From the NCBI RefSeq assembly GCF_002153425.1, contig NZ_KZ119600.1, positions 3,275,920 through 3,339,919 on the forward strand: a stretch of DNA of 64,000 bases, given 5' to 3'. Positions 54,573 to 63,144 of the stretch are shown piece after piece (position 1 is the stretch's first letter; each line of letters begins with the position of its first letter). The position numbers and the translations under genes were made by a program. Below the pieces are notes generated by a model. It worked only from the letters and a program-made list of their open reading frames with translations, made no database searches and was not told the DNA's origin. The DNA is from Litchfieldia alkalitelluris. GTDB taxonomy: Bacteria; Bacillota; Bacilli; Bacillales; Salisediminibacteriaceae.

Positions 54573-55235
54573 TTAAAATCGACTGTTTTCGAGGTGTTTC
54601 TTCAATGTTACAACAGCCTCGTCCTCGTTTTTTCTCCCTATCGCCTCTAAAATAGCACGATGTTCTTCAATAGAATTCTCAGTTCTCCCTCTACGAGCAA
54701 GGGATTCCCGGATAGCATATTTACTATAACTTACTAATGGACGCCAAATATTCAGTAATAGTCTATTATGACTTGATTCTACAAGTGTTTCATGAAATAA
54801 ATAATCTTCTTCAACCGGTAAAATTCCATCAGACCATTTTTCCTCTGATTGTTTAATGAATGATTCAAGCTTTTCTAAGTGATCTTTAGAAGCCCTATTA
54901 CAGGCAAGACGAACGGATTCTATTTCTATTATTTTTCTTGTTTCTTTCACATCTTGCCTTGCTTGGCTGTCCCGAAGGAAAAAACCAGCAAGTACCTCAG
55001 CAAGCCTATGACCACCAGACTCTTGTATAAAAGTACCTTCCCCTTTTTTAGTCTTAATTAAATCCAATAGTTCTAGGGCACGTAAGGCCTCCCGGACCGA
55101 AGATCTTCCTACTCCTAAACGTTCTGCTAATTCCCGTTCTGAAGGTAATTTATCTCCTGGAACTAGCTGATCATGAGTGATGATTTGGTCTATTTCATTA
55201 AGTATATTGACGTAAACTTTATTTTTTGTATTCAT
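54573..55235 (-). CDS. GntR/FadR-family transcriptional regulator
   Basis: A 220-residue regulator. The winged helix (about 1-75) has LVPGDKLPSERELAERLGVGRSSVREALRALELLDLI. The C-terminal FCD domain (about 95-215) has the metal-binding His/Asp residues in ESHNRLLLN-type and IEEHRAILEAI segments, so it senses a small organic acid with a metal ion. Its neighbours, malic enzyme upstream and accDA downstream, suggest malate, pyruvate or a fatty-acid signal; that is inference. AGGAGG lies about 11 nt before the ATG. Confidence 0.88.
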   Translation of the reverse strand: MNTKNKVYVNILNEIDQIITHDQLVPGDKLPSERELAERLGVGRSSVREALRALELLDLIKTKKGEGTFIQESGGHRLAEVLAGFFLRDSQARQDVKETRKIIEIESVRLACNRASKDHLEKLESFIKQSEEKWSDGILPVEEDYLFHETLVESSHNRLLLNIWRPLVSYSKYAIRESLARRGRTENSIEEHRAILEAIGRKNEDEAVVTLKKHLENSRF

Positions 55236-55302
55236 TTTAAAGCTTTATCCTCCTAGTAAGAACAGCCCGGACTAGTCGATGCTTAGTGCACCAACCAAAT
55301 AG

Positions 55303-55352
55303 AAAGGAGTATAGAGGATCGGATAGCATAAATCCTTCATCTATACCCCCAG
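55303..55352 (-). terminator. Terminator of the malic enzyme gene
   Basis: GGGGTATAGAT and CTCTATACTCC pair on the minus strand around a large loop, followed by TTTCTATTT. Confidence 0.5.
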
Positions 55353-55359
55353 CAATCTA

Positions 55360-56598
55360 TTAGTTATCATCAATCATCGTTAATTCCCTCGTCCGTTTTT
55401 CCACTTCATCAGGATTAACCTTTTTCCTTGCTACACCAGTTTCCATCGCGGCCTTGGCAACACTTTTTGCGACTGCTGGGGCAACCCTAGGATCAAAAGG
55501 TCCTGGAATGACGTAATCAGCGCTTAAATCTTCTTCTGCGACTAGCCCAGCAATTGCGTTTACTGCTGCAATTTTCATTTCCTCATTTATATGAGTGGCG
55601 TAAACATCTAACGCACCTCTGAAAATTCCAGGAAAGGCAAGAACATTGTTCACTTGGTTAGGAAAGTCTGACCTTCCTGTTCCAATCACACTTGCACCAG
55701 CAGCTTTTGCATCTTCTGGCATCACTTCAGGAACTGGATTAGCCATTGCAAAAATAATAGGATCTGTGTTCATCGTCTGAATCATTTCCTTTGTCAAGGC
55801 ACCCGCTACTGATACACCTACAAAAACATCTGTTCCTTCAATAACATCTCCTAAGCTACCTTCTTTTTTCTCTCGATTAGTTACTTGTGCTAGTTCATGT
55901 TTTAAGTCATTCATTCCATGGGTACGGCCTTCGAAGATAGCACCTTTAGAATCACATAATATAAAGTCTTTACAACCCATACTTTTTAATAGTTTTATAA
56001 TAGCAATCCCTGCTGCACCAGCACCATTAACAACCACTTTAATTTCCTGCATGGATTTCCCTGTAATTTTGAGGGCATTTAGTAAACCTGCAGCTGTAAC
56101 AATTGCAGTACCATGCTGATCGTCATGGAAAACTGGAATATTCATTTCCTTCTTGAGGCGCTCCTCGATTTCAAAACACTTAGGAGCCGCGATGTCTTCC
56201 AAGTTTATGCCTCCAAAAGTAGGCTCCATCAATTTCACTGTTTCTACAATCTTATCCACGTCATTTGTATTTAAACAAATAGGAAAAGCATCTACTCCAG
56301 CAAATGATTTAAATAATACTGCCTTCCCTTCCATTACAGGCATTGCAGCTTCAGGGCCAATATTACCTAAGCCCAACACGGCTGTACCATCAGAAACAAC
56401 CCCAACCATATTACCTTTTACAGTGTATTCATATACAGTTTGAGGGTCTTCAAAAATCTCTTTACAAGGTTCAGCAACACCTGGTGAATAAGCTAACGAC
56501 AAATCTTGTGCATTACGGACCATAACTTTCGCTTTTGTTTCAATTTTACCTTTTTTTAACCGATGCATATGTAATGCTTCTTCTCGTAATGTCGCCAC
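55360..56598 (-). CDS. ytsJ: NADP-type malic enzyme (YtsJ-like)
   Basis: A 412-residue short-form malic enzyme that decarboxylates malate to pyruvate. LAYSPGVAEPC (catalytic Tyr), GKAVLFKSFAGVDAFPI (catalytic Lys), FHDDQHGTAIV (metal) and the Rossmann motif NGAGAAGIAIIKLL are intact. GVSVAGALTKEM and ANPVPEVMPEDA complete it. B. subtilis YtsJ uses NADP and is the main malic enzyme there. I chose GTG at 56598, giving M-A-T-L-R-E-E-A as in relatives, behind GGGAGAG; the frame is open 15 codons further. It lies between dnaE and gntR. Confidence 0.93.
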   Translation of the reverse strand: MATLREEALHMHRLKKGKIETKAKVMVRNAQDLSLAYSPGVAEPCKEIFEDPQTVYEYTVKGNMVGVVSDGTAVLGLGNIGPEAAMPVMEGKAVLFKSFAGVDAFPICLNTNDVDKIVETVKLMEPTFGGINLEDIAAPKCFEIEERLKKEMNIPVFHDDQHGTAIVTAAGLLNALKITGKSMQEIKVVVNGAGAAGIAIIKLLKSMGCKDFILCDSKGAIFEGRTHGMNDLKHELAQVTNREKKEGSLGDVIEGTDVFVGVSVAGALTKEMIQTMNTDPIIFAMANPVPEVMPEDAKAAGASVIGTGRSDFPNQVNNVLAFPGIFRGALDVYATHINEEMKIAAVNAIAGLVAEEDLSADYVIPGPFDPRVAPAVAKSVAKAAMETGVARKKVNPDEVEKRTRELTMIDDN

Positions 56599-56680
56599 TT
56601 TCCCACTCTCCCTTTTTCTGCATTTCCAAGGTGGTCTGACCACTTCGGAACATTACCATTATAACAAAATATTATTATAG

Positions 56681-59600
56681 TTACACCCTTTGTTGTTTTA
56701 GAAAAACATTTTTTTTACTTAACAATCCTTGTATTTTTAATAATACTGCTTCTTCTATCGATACATTCCACATTTCAGAAAGGTGAATTGCTTTTCCAGT
56801 TCTTTCATAATATAAAATTACTCTAATGGAACCTGGGTTTTCTTGAATAATATTCTTCAACTTATTCAAATCACCATTTTTTTCCTGAAGCGCACTAATT
56901 TTCAGGTAAAGTTTAGGTTCAGATTTTTCTTTCTTTTTCCCTTTTAAGCTTTCCATTGTCGTACACTTCTCTAAGATAAGTTTCCTTTCTCCTTGGTGGT
57001 CTTGAATCTTCCCTTCAATAAACAGGAGAGCCCCCTTTTGTAGCTTCAAGCGGTAGTTCTCGAAGTGCGAAGGGAAAATCGTTATATCCATGTCCCCTGT
57101 CTCGTCTGACACAGTTGCAAAGGCCATTTGCTGCTTCTTTTTCGTTTGAATAACCTTTAGTTCTTCTAACATTCCAGCAATACGTACCATCTTGTTCCCA
57201 TCTACCATATTTTTCACATCTAGTATCGTTGATCTATTATAGTCTTCAACAAAGGATAAGTCGGGCTCTATCGGATGGCCTGATGCGTAAAAACCTAATA
57301 CTTGTCTTTCAAAATTTAATTGATCTTTTTCCGATAAAGGTGGTACATCAATATAATCAGGTTCCGTTTCTTCCTCAAAAAATAATTCTGTTTGTGTCCC
57401 ACTTATACGTTCAAAGGCTTTTTCTCCATACTCCATTGCCATCTCAACACTTGCTAGTAGCTGGGCACGGTCCTTGTGTAAGTCATCTAATGCTCCTGCT
57501 ACGATAAGTGCATCAATCGCTCGTTTCGGCAAAGTTTTTGCTGGTATTCTCGCACAAAGGTCAAAGAGACTTTCAAAGGGTTTAATCCGCCGCTCTGAGA
57601 TAATTTCCTTAACTGCTTGCATTCCTACATTCTTAATTGGGAGTAACCCCATAATGATGACACCATCTCTGGATATAAAAGCCGCTTCACTTTTTAATAT
57701 AGATGGAGGGAGTACAGTAATTCCTTGTCTTCTAGCCTCTGCTACATATTCCCCAAGCTTGTCTTGATGGTGTGTTGCACTATTCATAAGTGCACATAAA
57801 AATTCAAGGGGATAATTAGCTTTTAAGTAAGCTAAATAATAAGCAATTACGCTATACGCCACGGCATGACTTCTATTAAATCCATAATCTGCGAATCGCT
57901 GGATCAAATAGTAGACCTTGTCCGCGTCTTCTATTGAATAGCCTTTTTTCACTGCTCCTGTAACAAACTGCTCTTTCACCTGTTCCAAAACGTCCCGCTT
58001 TTTCTTCCCTACAGCACGTCTTAGTATATCTGCTTCCCCAAGGGAAAAACCAGCCATCTTTGAAGCAATTTGCATGATTTGTTCTTGGTAAATTAGAACA
58101 CCGTATGTTGGCTCCAATATCTCCTTTAGGGAGGAGTGTGGATAGGAGACAGCTTCTTTTCCATGCTTTCTATTTATATAAAGGGGTATGTTTTCCATCG
58201 GGCCTGGTCGGTATAAAGCATTCACCGCAACTATATCTTCAAATTCCGTCGGCTTTAAGCGGCGGAGCACTGTCTTCATACCTGAGGATTCTAACTGGAA
58301 TACTCCACTTGTTTCTCCTTTACCAAGTAATTGAAATGTCCTATCATCGTCGAACGGGATCTCCTGTAGCTCGACTGTCTTATTTTGTGATTTACTTATC
58401 ATTTGAAGAATATTATTGATAAAACTTAAATTTCGTAAACCAAGGAAGTCCATTTTTAAGAGACCGAGATCCTCTAAATCTCCCATAGGATATTGTGTTA
58501 AGGACAAGCCCTCATTCCCTTCCTGTAAAGGGACAGTATGTGTAAGAGGTGATTTGCTCATGACAATCCCTGCAGCGTGGACAGAAGAATGCCTTGGAAG
58601 CCCTTCTACATGGTCGGCTATTTTAAATAATTCTTTAAGGTTGTCATCACTCTTGATCATTTCTCTTAAGTCTGGTGATTCTTCTATAGCAGCTTTAAGT
58701 TTTATATTTGGTCTTGACGGAATTTTCTTTGTAATCCTATCAATAACAGTAAGATCAATATCTAATACACGGCCAACATCTCGAATTGCAGCTTTAGCAG
58801 CAAGGGTTCCAAAGGTAATAATTTGCGCAACATGATTTTTCCCATATTTGCCCTTTACATATTGAATCACCTCGTCTCTCCGATCGTCAGGAAAGTCAAT
58901 ATCAATATCGGGCATGGAAACACGTTCAGGATTTAAAAACCTTTCAAATAATAACCCGAAATAAATAGGATCAACATCAGTAATCTTTAATACATAGGCG
59001 ACGATGGACCCTGCCGCTGACCCACGACCTGGTCCTGTCAAAATTCCATTATCATGTGCATATTTCATAAAATCAGCAACAATTAAGAAATAATCATTGT
59101 ACCCCATCTGATTTATTACATCTAATTCATAATCTAATCGATCCCACACAGTTTGGTTTGGATTTGTATATCGGCCATACACCCCCTCCACACACTGGTC
59201 CCGAAGATATTGAACAGCATCCTTATCATTCGGAACTGGGAAATGGGGAAGAATTGGATTACCAAATTCAAGTTCCACATGGCACCGTTCAGCAATATGA
59301 AGCGTATTTTCAAACGCCCCCTGCCATGACTGAAATAATTCTTTCATCTCATGTTCTGTTTTTAAATAAAACTCTGGGGATGACACATTTGTAGGAAGAT
59401 CATTTAGCTTTTCTCCTAATCGGATTGCTTGAATAGTCTTATGTGCGTCCCTTTGCTCTGGACGGGTAAATTGGACATGGTTGGAGACAACAAAATGTAT
59501 ATCACCAGTCCCCTTTGCCCATTCACTCATTTTCAATAACCGCTCCCTTTCCTCGGGACGCCAATGATTTTGTATTTCTACAAATACATTTTCCTTACCA

Positions 59601-60079
59601 AAGGTTTGCTGGAACCACTCGAAATGGCTTGTAGCTTGATGGAGAGTACGGGCATCTAAAAGTCTCCCAATCGTCCCATTTTCAAATGGAATGATTAAGA
59701 TTACTCCTTCTTTATGTTCTGAAAGCTCACGGGATGTGATGAAGGGGCCTTCTCTCCCTTGCTTCTCATGTGCTTTTGATGTCAGAGTAATAAGAGACCT
59801 GTATCCTTCATTATTTTCTGCTAGCAAAACAATCCTATCAACCTGTTTACTATCAGGGCTATCTTCAATAGAAAAGCCTAATTCCACACCAATAATTGGT
59901 TTTATATCATTCTTTAAACACGACTTATAAAATGGAATAACCCCATACATGGCATCAATATCAGTAATCGCCAGTGCCGGACTTCCATGCTTTTTCGCCT
60001 CAGTAACTAGCTCACTAATTTTCCCTGCACTTCTTAACAAACTGTATTCACTATGGACATGTAGATGAACAAATGCCAC
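56681..60079 (-). CDS. dnaE: DNA polymerase III alpha subunit DnaE
   Basis: A 1132-residue C-family polymerase. In Bacillus DnaE extends primers on the lagging strand, with PolC (not here) doing bulk synthesis. Domains: PHP (1-200; HLHVHSEYSLLRSAG, AITDIDAMYG), palm/fingers (about 250-800) with the catalytic MPDIDIDFPDDRRDEVI and GPGRGSAAGSIVAYVL, then YGFNRSHAVAYSVIAYYLAYLKANYP, and a C-terminal OB-fold (about 980-1065; VRIAGMLEELKVIQTKK). No DnaQ-type proofreading domain is fused. The start is GTG with GGGGGAACTTAAA upstream. Confidence 0.98.
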   Translation of the reverse strand: MAFVHLHVHSEYSLLRSAGKISELVTEAKKHGSPALAITDIDAMYGVIPFYKSCLKNDIKPIIGVELGFSIEDSPDSKQVDRIVLLAENNEGYRSLITLTSKAHEKQGREGPFITSRELSEHKEGVILIIPFENGTIGRLLDARTLHQATSHFEWFQQTFGKENVFVEIQNHWRPEERERLLKMSEWAKGTGDIHFVVSNHVQFTRPEQRDAHKTIQAIRLGEKLNDLPTNVSSPEFYLKTEHEMKELFQSWQGAFENTLHIAERCHVELEFGNPILPHFPVPNDKDAVQYLRDQCVEGVYGRYTNPNQTVWDRLDYELDVINQMGYNDYFLIVADFMKYAHDNGILTGPGRGSAAGSIVAYVLKITDVDPIYFGLLFERFLNPERVSMPDIDIDFPDDRRDEVIQYVKGKYGKNHVAQIITFGTLAAKAAIRDVGRVLDIDLTVIDRITKKIPSRPNIKLKAAIEESPDLREMIKSDDNLKELFKIADHVEGLPRHSSVHAAGIVMSKSPLTHTVPLQEGNEGLSLTQYPMGDLEDLGLLKMDFLGLRNLSFINNILQMISKSQNKTVELQEIPFDDDRTFQLLGKGETSGVFQLESSGMKTVLRRLKPTEFEDIVAVNALYRPGPMENIPLYINRKHGKEAVSYPHSSLKEILEPTYGVLIYQEQIMQIASKMAGFSLGEADILRRAVGKKKRDVLEQVKEQFVTGAVKKGYSIEDADKVYYLIQRFADYGFNRSHAVAYSVIAYYLAYLKANYPLEFLCALMNSATHHQDKLGEYVAEARRQGITVLPPSILKSEAAFISRDGVIIMGLLPIKNVGMQAVKEIISERRIKPFESLFDLCARIPAKTLPKRAIDALIVAGALDDLHKDRAQLLASVEMAMEYGEKAFERISGTQTELFFEEETEPDYIDVPPLSEKDQLNFERQVLGFYASGHPIEPDLSFVEDYNRSTILDVKNMVDGNKMVRIAGMLEELKVIQTKKKQQMAFATVSDETGDMDITIFPSHFENYRLKLQKGALLFIEGKIQDHQGERKLILEKCTTMESLKGKKKEKSEPKLYLKISALQEKNGDLNKLKNIIQENPGSIRVILYYERTGKAIHLSEMWNVSIEEAVLLKIQGLLSKKNVFLKQQRV

Positions 60080-60186
60080 TTTAAGTTCCCCCTTTTGGAG
60101 AAATAATAATTTATCCTTTATTTACTCTATTGTACTCCCATTGTAACGCAAACGTCTGTTCTTTTCACGAATGTTAACTATTTTTA

Positions 60187-60216
60187 GAATAAATTGTAGG
60201 TGTTGTCCATAAAAAT
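60187..60216 (+). promoter_or_regulatory. Possible sigma-E promoter of ytrH-ytrI
   Basis: GAATAAA, 14-nt spacer, CATAAAAAT upstream of ytrH, a partial sigma-E match. The B. subtilis homologues are sigma-E dependent. Confidence 0.4.
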
Positions 60217-60254
60217 GTACAAAGAGGTGTTGGGAAAAGGGGGTTACATACATC

Positions 60255-60587
60255 ATGGACAGAGACTTTTTAGCAACATTAGTTATTGATTACTTTGTAG
60301 CATTCGGAGTAATTATTGGTGGAACCATACTTGGTGGGATCGGAGCATATTTAATTGGTAAGCCTCCCCTTTCAGTTATGCATGATCTTGCTTCTAGTTT
60401 AAAAATATGGGCACTAGTAGCTGCGATTGGAGGAACCTTTGATGCCATCTCCAGTTTAGAGCGTGGTATATTTGAAGGGACGCATGCTGATATTTTTAAA
60501 ACAATAATGATGATCTTCATTGCCCTTTGTGGTGCTCATACTGGCACACTCCTAGTTCAATGGATTACCCAAGAGGGGATAAAATGA
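60255..60587 (+). CDS. ytrH: Sporulation membrane protein YtrH
   Basis: A 110-residue protein with three hydrophobic segments (about 10-35, 50-65, 83-102). VIIGGTILGGIGAYLIGKPPLSVMHDLASSLKIWALVAAIGGTFD and ISSLERGIFEGTHADIFKTI are typical of YtrH, needed for efficient sporulation in B. subtilis. GGGGG lies about 11 nt before the ATG. Its stop codon overlaps the start of ytrI (ATGA), so the two are translationally coupled. Confidence 0.92.
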   Translation: MDRDFLATLVIDYFVAFGVIIGGTILGGIGAYLIGKPPLSVMHDLASSLKIWALVAAIGGTFDAISSLERGIFEGTHADIFKTIMMIFIALCGAHTGTLLVQWITQEGIK

Positions 60588-61090
60588 GGATACCTCCATT
60601 ATACCGCGAAAAATCGTGGCAGCGTTTTTTTGCAGGGGTTTTCATAGGATTGTTGTTTGGCTGGGTCTTCTTTATTTATCATTTTGGTATGGTCCATGAA
60701 AAATTAATACTAGAATTAAACGAGAGAAAGAGCATTATAGAAAAACACGAAAAAACGATTGAAATACTTCAACAAGACCAAGAAGAACAATCCCAAGAAA
60801 CTGCAGACAAACTAAAAGTTCAAGACATTGAAGTCACGTTAATAAATGTTGATGAAAGTAATTTAAGTGAAATGGCAATCCATGACCTTAGGGACAAAGT
60901 GGAAAGTGAGTTAGATAACATTAGGGGTATGCAAATTGACACCGTAGCAAACTCCATCGATTTATTGTACAAGGCCATTGAAAACAAAGTTTTTACTGTA
61001 GGTGACAGTAGATCATATCAATTAGTCATTCAAACATTAATATTACACAGAAATACAGAAATACACGTGAAAATTGAACCAGGTCCATAA
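60584..61090 (+). CDS. ytrI: Sporulation protein YtrI
   Basis: A 168-residue protein with one membrane segment near the N-terminus (about 14-33, after RIPPLYREKSWQRFFAGVFIG), then a coiled coil (KLILELNERKSIIEKHEKTIEILQQDQEE) and a small C-terminal domain exposed outside or to the intermembrane space. The layout matches YtrI, partner of YtrH in mother-cell sporulation. The ATG at 60584, preceded by GAGGGGATAAA, overlaps ytrH by 4 nt; a longer in-frame start exists but overlaps ytrH coding sequence. Confidence 0.9.
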   Translation: MRIPPLYREKSWQRFFAGVFIGLLFGWVFFIYHFGMVHEKLILELNERKSIIEKHEKTIEILQQDQEEQSQETADKLKVQDIEVTLINVDESNLSEMAIHDLRDKVESELDNIRGMQIDTVANSIDLLYKAIENKVFTVGDSRSYQLVIQTLILHRNTEIHVKIEPGP

Positions 61091-61108
61091 CTTTCATCTT
61101 TCATTCCG

Positions 61109-61138
61109 CTGACATTTTTCCTTAATTTAGGATATAAT
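61109..61138 (+). promoter_or_regulatory. Sigma-A promoter of the 62-residue ORF
   Basis: CTGACA (5 of 6), 18-nt spacer, TATAAT (perfect). It predicts a leader of about 65-70 nt. Confidence 0.65.
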
Positions 61139-61212
61139 AAGATTATAAATAATCACTCTGCCGCACATCGCCATTAAAGCTATTTATCTTAAATAGTAAG
61201 GGGGGCAGCAAA

Positions 61213-61401
61213 ATGAAAGTCATGAGTAGAACGAAATTGGCAAGAAAAAAAGTAAAAGATATTGAAGCTGGATTTTCTGCCTACGCAGAAACTGAAGAAC
61301 TATCTTCACTCATTCGAAAAGAACTAAATACTCTAGGAATCGATGTAATTGAAGAAACGTCACACATAGGTTCATGGTTTATACCTGAAAATAGAGCGTA
61401 G
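61213..61401 (+). CDS. Conserved small protein of unknown function
   Basis: A 62-residue soluble protein. The N-terminus is basic (MSRTKLARKKVKD from residue 4) and the rest acidic (ETEELSSLIRKELNTLGIDVIEET). The ATG at 61213 follows GGGGGCAGCAAA; an internal ATG three codons later is possible. It has its own sigma-A promoter, a structured leader and a terminator, so it looks like a real single-gene unit. In B. subtilis a small gene (ytzJ) occupies about this place between ytrI and nrnA; homology was not verified. Confidence 0.75.
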   Translation: MKVMSRTKLARKKVKDIEAGFSAYAETEELSSLIRKELNTLGIDVIEETSHIGSWFIPENRA

Positions 61402-61433
61402 TTAAACTTAAGTAGTTCCGTTTGTGAGGAGAA

Positions 61434-61474
61434 ACCTAGTCTAAATAGATAGCTAATTAGACTAGGTATTTTTA
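61434..61474 (+). terminator. Terminator of the 62-residue ORF
   Basis: ACCTAGTCTAA and TTAGACTAGGT pair, followed by ATTTTTATT. Confidence 0.78.
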
Positions 61475-61518
61475 TTGATAAAAAAGGTTAAAAGAGTGAA
61501 TCCACTCGGACAGGCGTC

Positions 61519-61594
61519 GATCTGGTATGAGATTTTGATTTTTCTATTTCTCATACCTGATCAGGCTTCGATCTGGTATGAGATTTTTGATCAG
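61519..61594. repeat. One full and one truncated 51-bp palindromic repeat
   Basis: The full unit (61519-61563) matches those at 5228/5279. The second (61570-61594) begins again with GATCTGGTATGAGA, period 51, but lacks the central AT-rich part and the CATACC arm. It lies just downstream of the nrnA stop. Confidence 0.85.
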
Positions 61595-61620
61595 ATAACC
61601 GACTTAATGTGAACAAATTC

Positions 61621-62562
61621 TTAGTTGTTATAATTTGCACATAATTGATCAAGCTCTACCAAAAATTCTTTCGTTTCATCCCAAGTAGTTACAGAGGCAC
61701 CTGAAGCCATTGGATGACCTCCGCCATTATACTTTTCAGCTAATTTATGAATTTCAGGTCCCTTAGACCTTAGACGAACTCTAATAACGTCAGGCTCTTC
61801 TACGAAAAATACCCATGATTTAATACCTTTTAGTGTAGAGAAGGCATTCACAATTCCAGCTGCCTCTTTTGAATCAACATTAAATTTTTCAAGAATATCT
61901 TTTGTTAAGTATACAACTCCAGCCCCCGATTCTCTTATTTCCACTTCAGAAAGAACATAGCCTTTTAGACGCAGAAGGGGAAGAGATGTTTCATACATAG
62001 CATCATACAAATCAGTTGGATCGAAATTAGCATTGATCAACCTGGATGCATGGTAGAAAGTCTTTTTTGTAGTATTGGAAAACTTAAATCTGCCAGTATC
62101 TCCAACTATACCTGCATAAAGTAACCTCGACGCTTCATCAGAAAATTGAATAACGTCCCCTTCTTCACTAAATAAGTCACAAATCATTTCACAAGTAGAA
62201 CTTGCATTCGTATCAACCCAAGCCATGTCACCGTATTCATCTACATTCGGGTGATGATCTATTTTGATAAGAAACGCCCCATTTTTATAACGGTCATCAT
62301 CAATCCGCTCTGTATTTGCAGTGTCACAAACGATAATTAATGCTTGATGGAAGACGCTATCATCAATCGTATCCATCTCCTGTAAAAAAGCTAGTGACTC
62401 TTCTTGCTCTCCAGCTAAATATACTGTTTTATTAGGATAATTGGTCTTAATCAATTCCTTTAAGCCAGCTTGCGAACCAATCGCATCTGGATCTGGTCTC
62501 ACATGCCTATGTATAATGATCGTATCGTGTTCACGTATCTTCTTAATAATTTCTAGTTTCAT
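61621..62562 (-). CDS. nrnA: Oligoribonuclease/pAp phosphatase NrnA
   Basis: A 313-residue DHH-DHHA1 phosphoesterase that degrades nanoRNAs and dephosphorylates pAp. The DHH half shows HRHVRPDPDAIGSQ, VCDTANTERID and the motif KIDHHPNVDEYGD. The DHHA1 half ends in AEKYNGGGHPMASGASV, the RNA/substrate-binding glycine motif. I used ATG at 62562, behind GAGGGG, rather than a frame 11 codons longer. It is divergent from ytpI, the B. subtilis arrangement (ytqI). Confidence 0.96.
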   Translation of the reverse strand: MKLEIIKKIREHDTIIIHRHVRPDPDAIGSQAGLKELIKTNYPNKTVYLAGEQEESLAFLQEMDTIDDSVFHQALIIVCDTANTERIDDDRYKNGAFLIKIDHHPNVDEYGDMAWVDTNASSTCEMICDLFSEEGDVIQFSDEASRLLYAGIVGDTGRFKFSNTTKKTFYHASRLINANFDPTDLYDAMYETSLPLLRLKGYVLSEVEIRESGAGVVYLTKDILEKFNVDSKEAAGIVNAFSTLKGIKSWVFFVEEPDVIRVRLRSKGPEIHKLAEKYNGGGHPMASGASVTTWDETKEFLVELDQLCANYNN

Positions 62563-62675
62563 AATATTACCCCTCAATCGTATTATCTTGAACACAACAC
62601 CATAGTTATGCTAAGTTACTTAAGAGACAAACTAAATTATTCAAGTTGAATTTCCCATAAAAGGAGCTAACAAAA

Positions 62676-62990
62676 ATGATATTTGTGATACTCATTATTT
62701 TTTCCCTTATATTCTTTGTATATTACAAAGTACAACAGGCTCGCGTTGGTGGACCAATGGAAAGACGTTGGTATGCTGCTAAAGGTAGTATTGCCATTGG
62801 AATATTTTTTATTTCTTTTGGGATCAATTCTTATTTAAGTCTAGGATCACAAGTAGCGGCCTATGTAGCATTACTCTTTGTAGCATTCGGTTTAGTAAAC
62901 ATTATATTCGGTGGAAAAAATTACAAAAACAGCTTACCGTATGCTAGAAAAGAGATAGAATTAAGAGAAAGTGAAGCAAATAATAGCTAA
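62676..62990 (+). CDS. ytpI: YtpI family membrane protein
   Basis: A 104-residue protein with three hydrophobic segments (about 2-18, 40-55, 62-80) and a Lys/Glu-rich C-terminus. RWYAAKGSIAIGIFFISFGINSYLSL fits the YtpI family, conserved in Bacillaceae but without known function. AAAGGAGC precedes the ATG. It lies between nrnA and ytoI with a terminator after it. Confidence 0.87.
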   Translation: MIFVILIIFSLIFFVYYKVQQARVGGPMERRWYAAKGSIAIGIFFISFGINSYLSLGSQVAAYVALLFVAFGLVNIIFGGKNYKNSLPYARKEIELRESEANNS

Positions 62991-63049
62991 TAATTTAGCA
63001 AAACTTAAGTGTTTATGTATCGTCCAGTGTATAGTACTGTTTCTAAATA

Positions 63050-63084
63050 AAGAGAGAATGGTTACTAAGCCATTCTCTTTTTTA
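63050..63084. terminator. Terminator between ytpI and ytoI
   Basis: AGAGAATGG and CCATTCTCT pair, followed by six T residues. Confidence 0.82.
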
Positions 63085-63144
63085 GTGCAAATCTAAATTA
63101 ACTATTCTAAGAGATGGGAATTTAAGCTTGTCTCCCTCCTTCCA

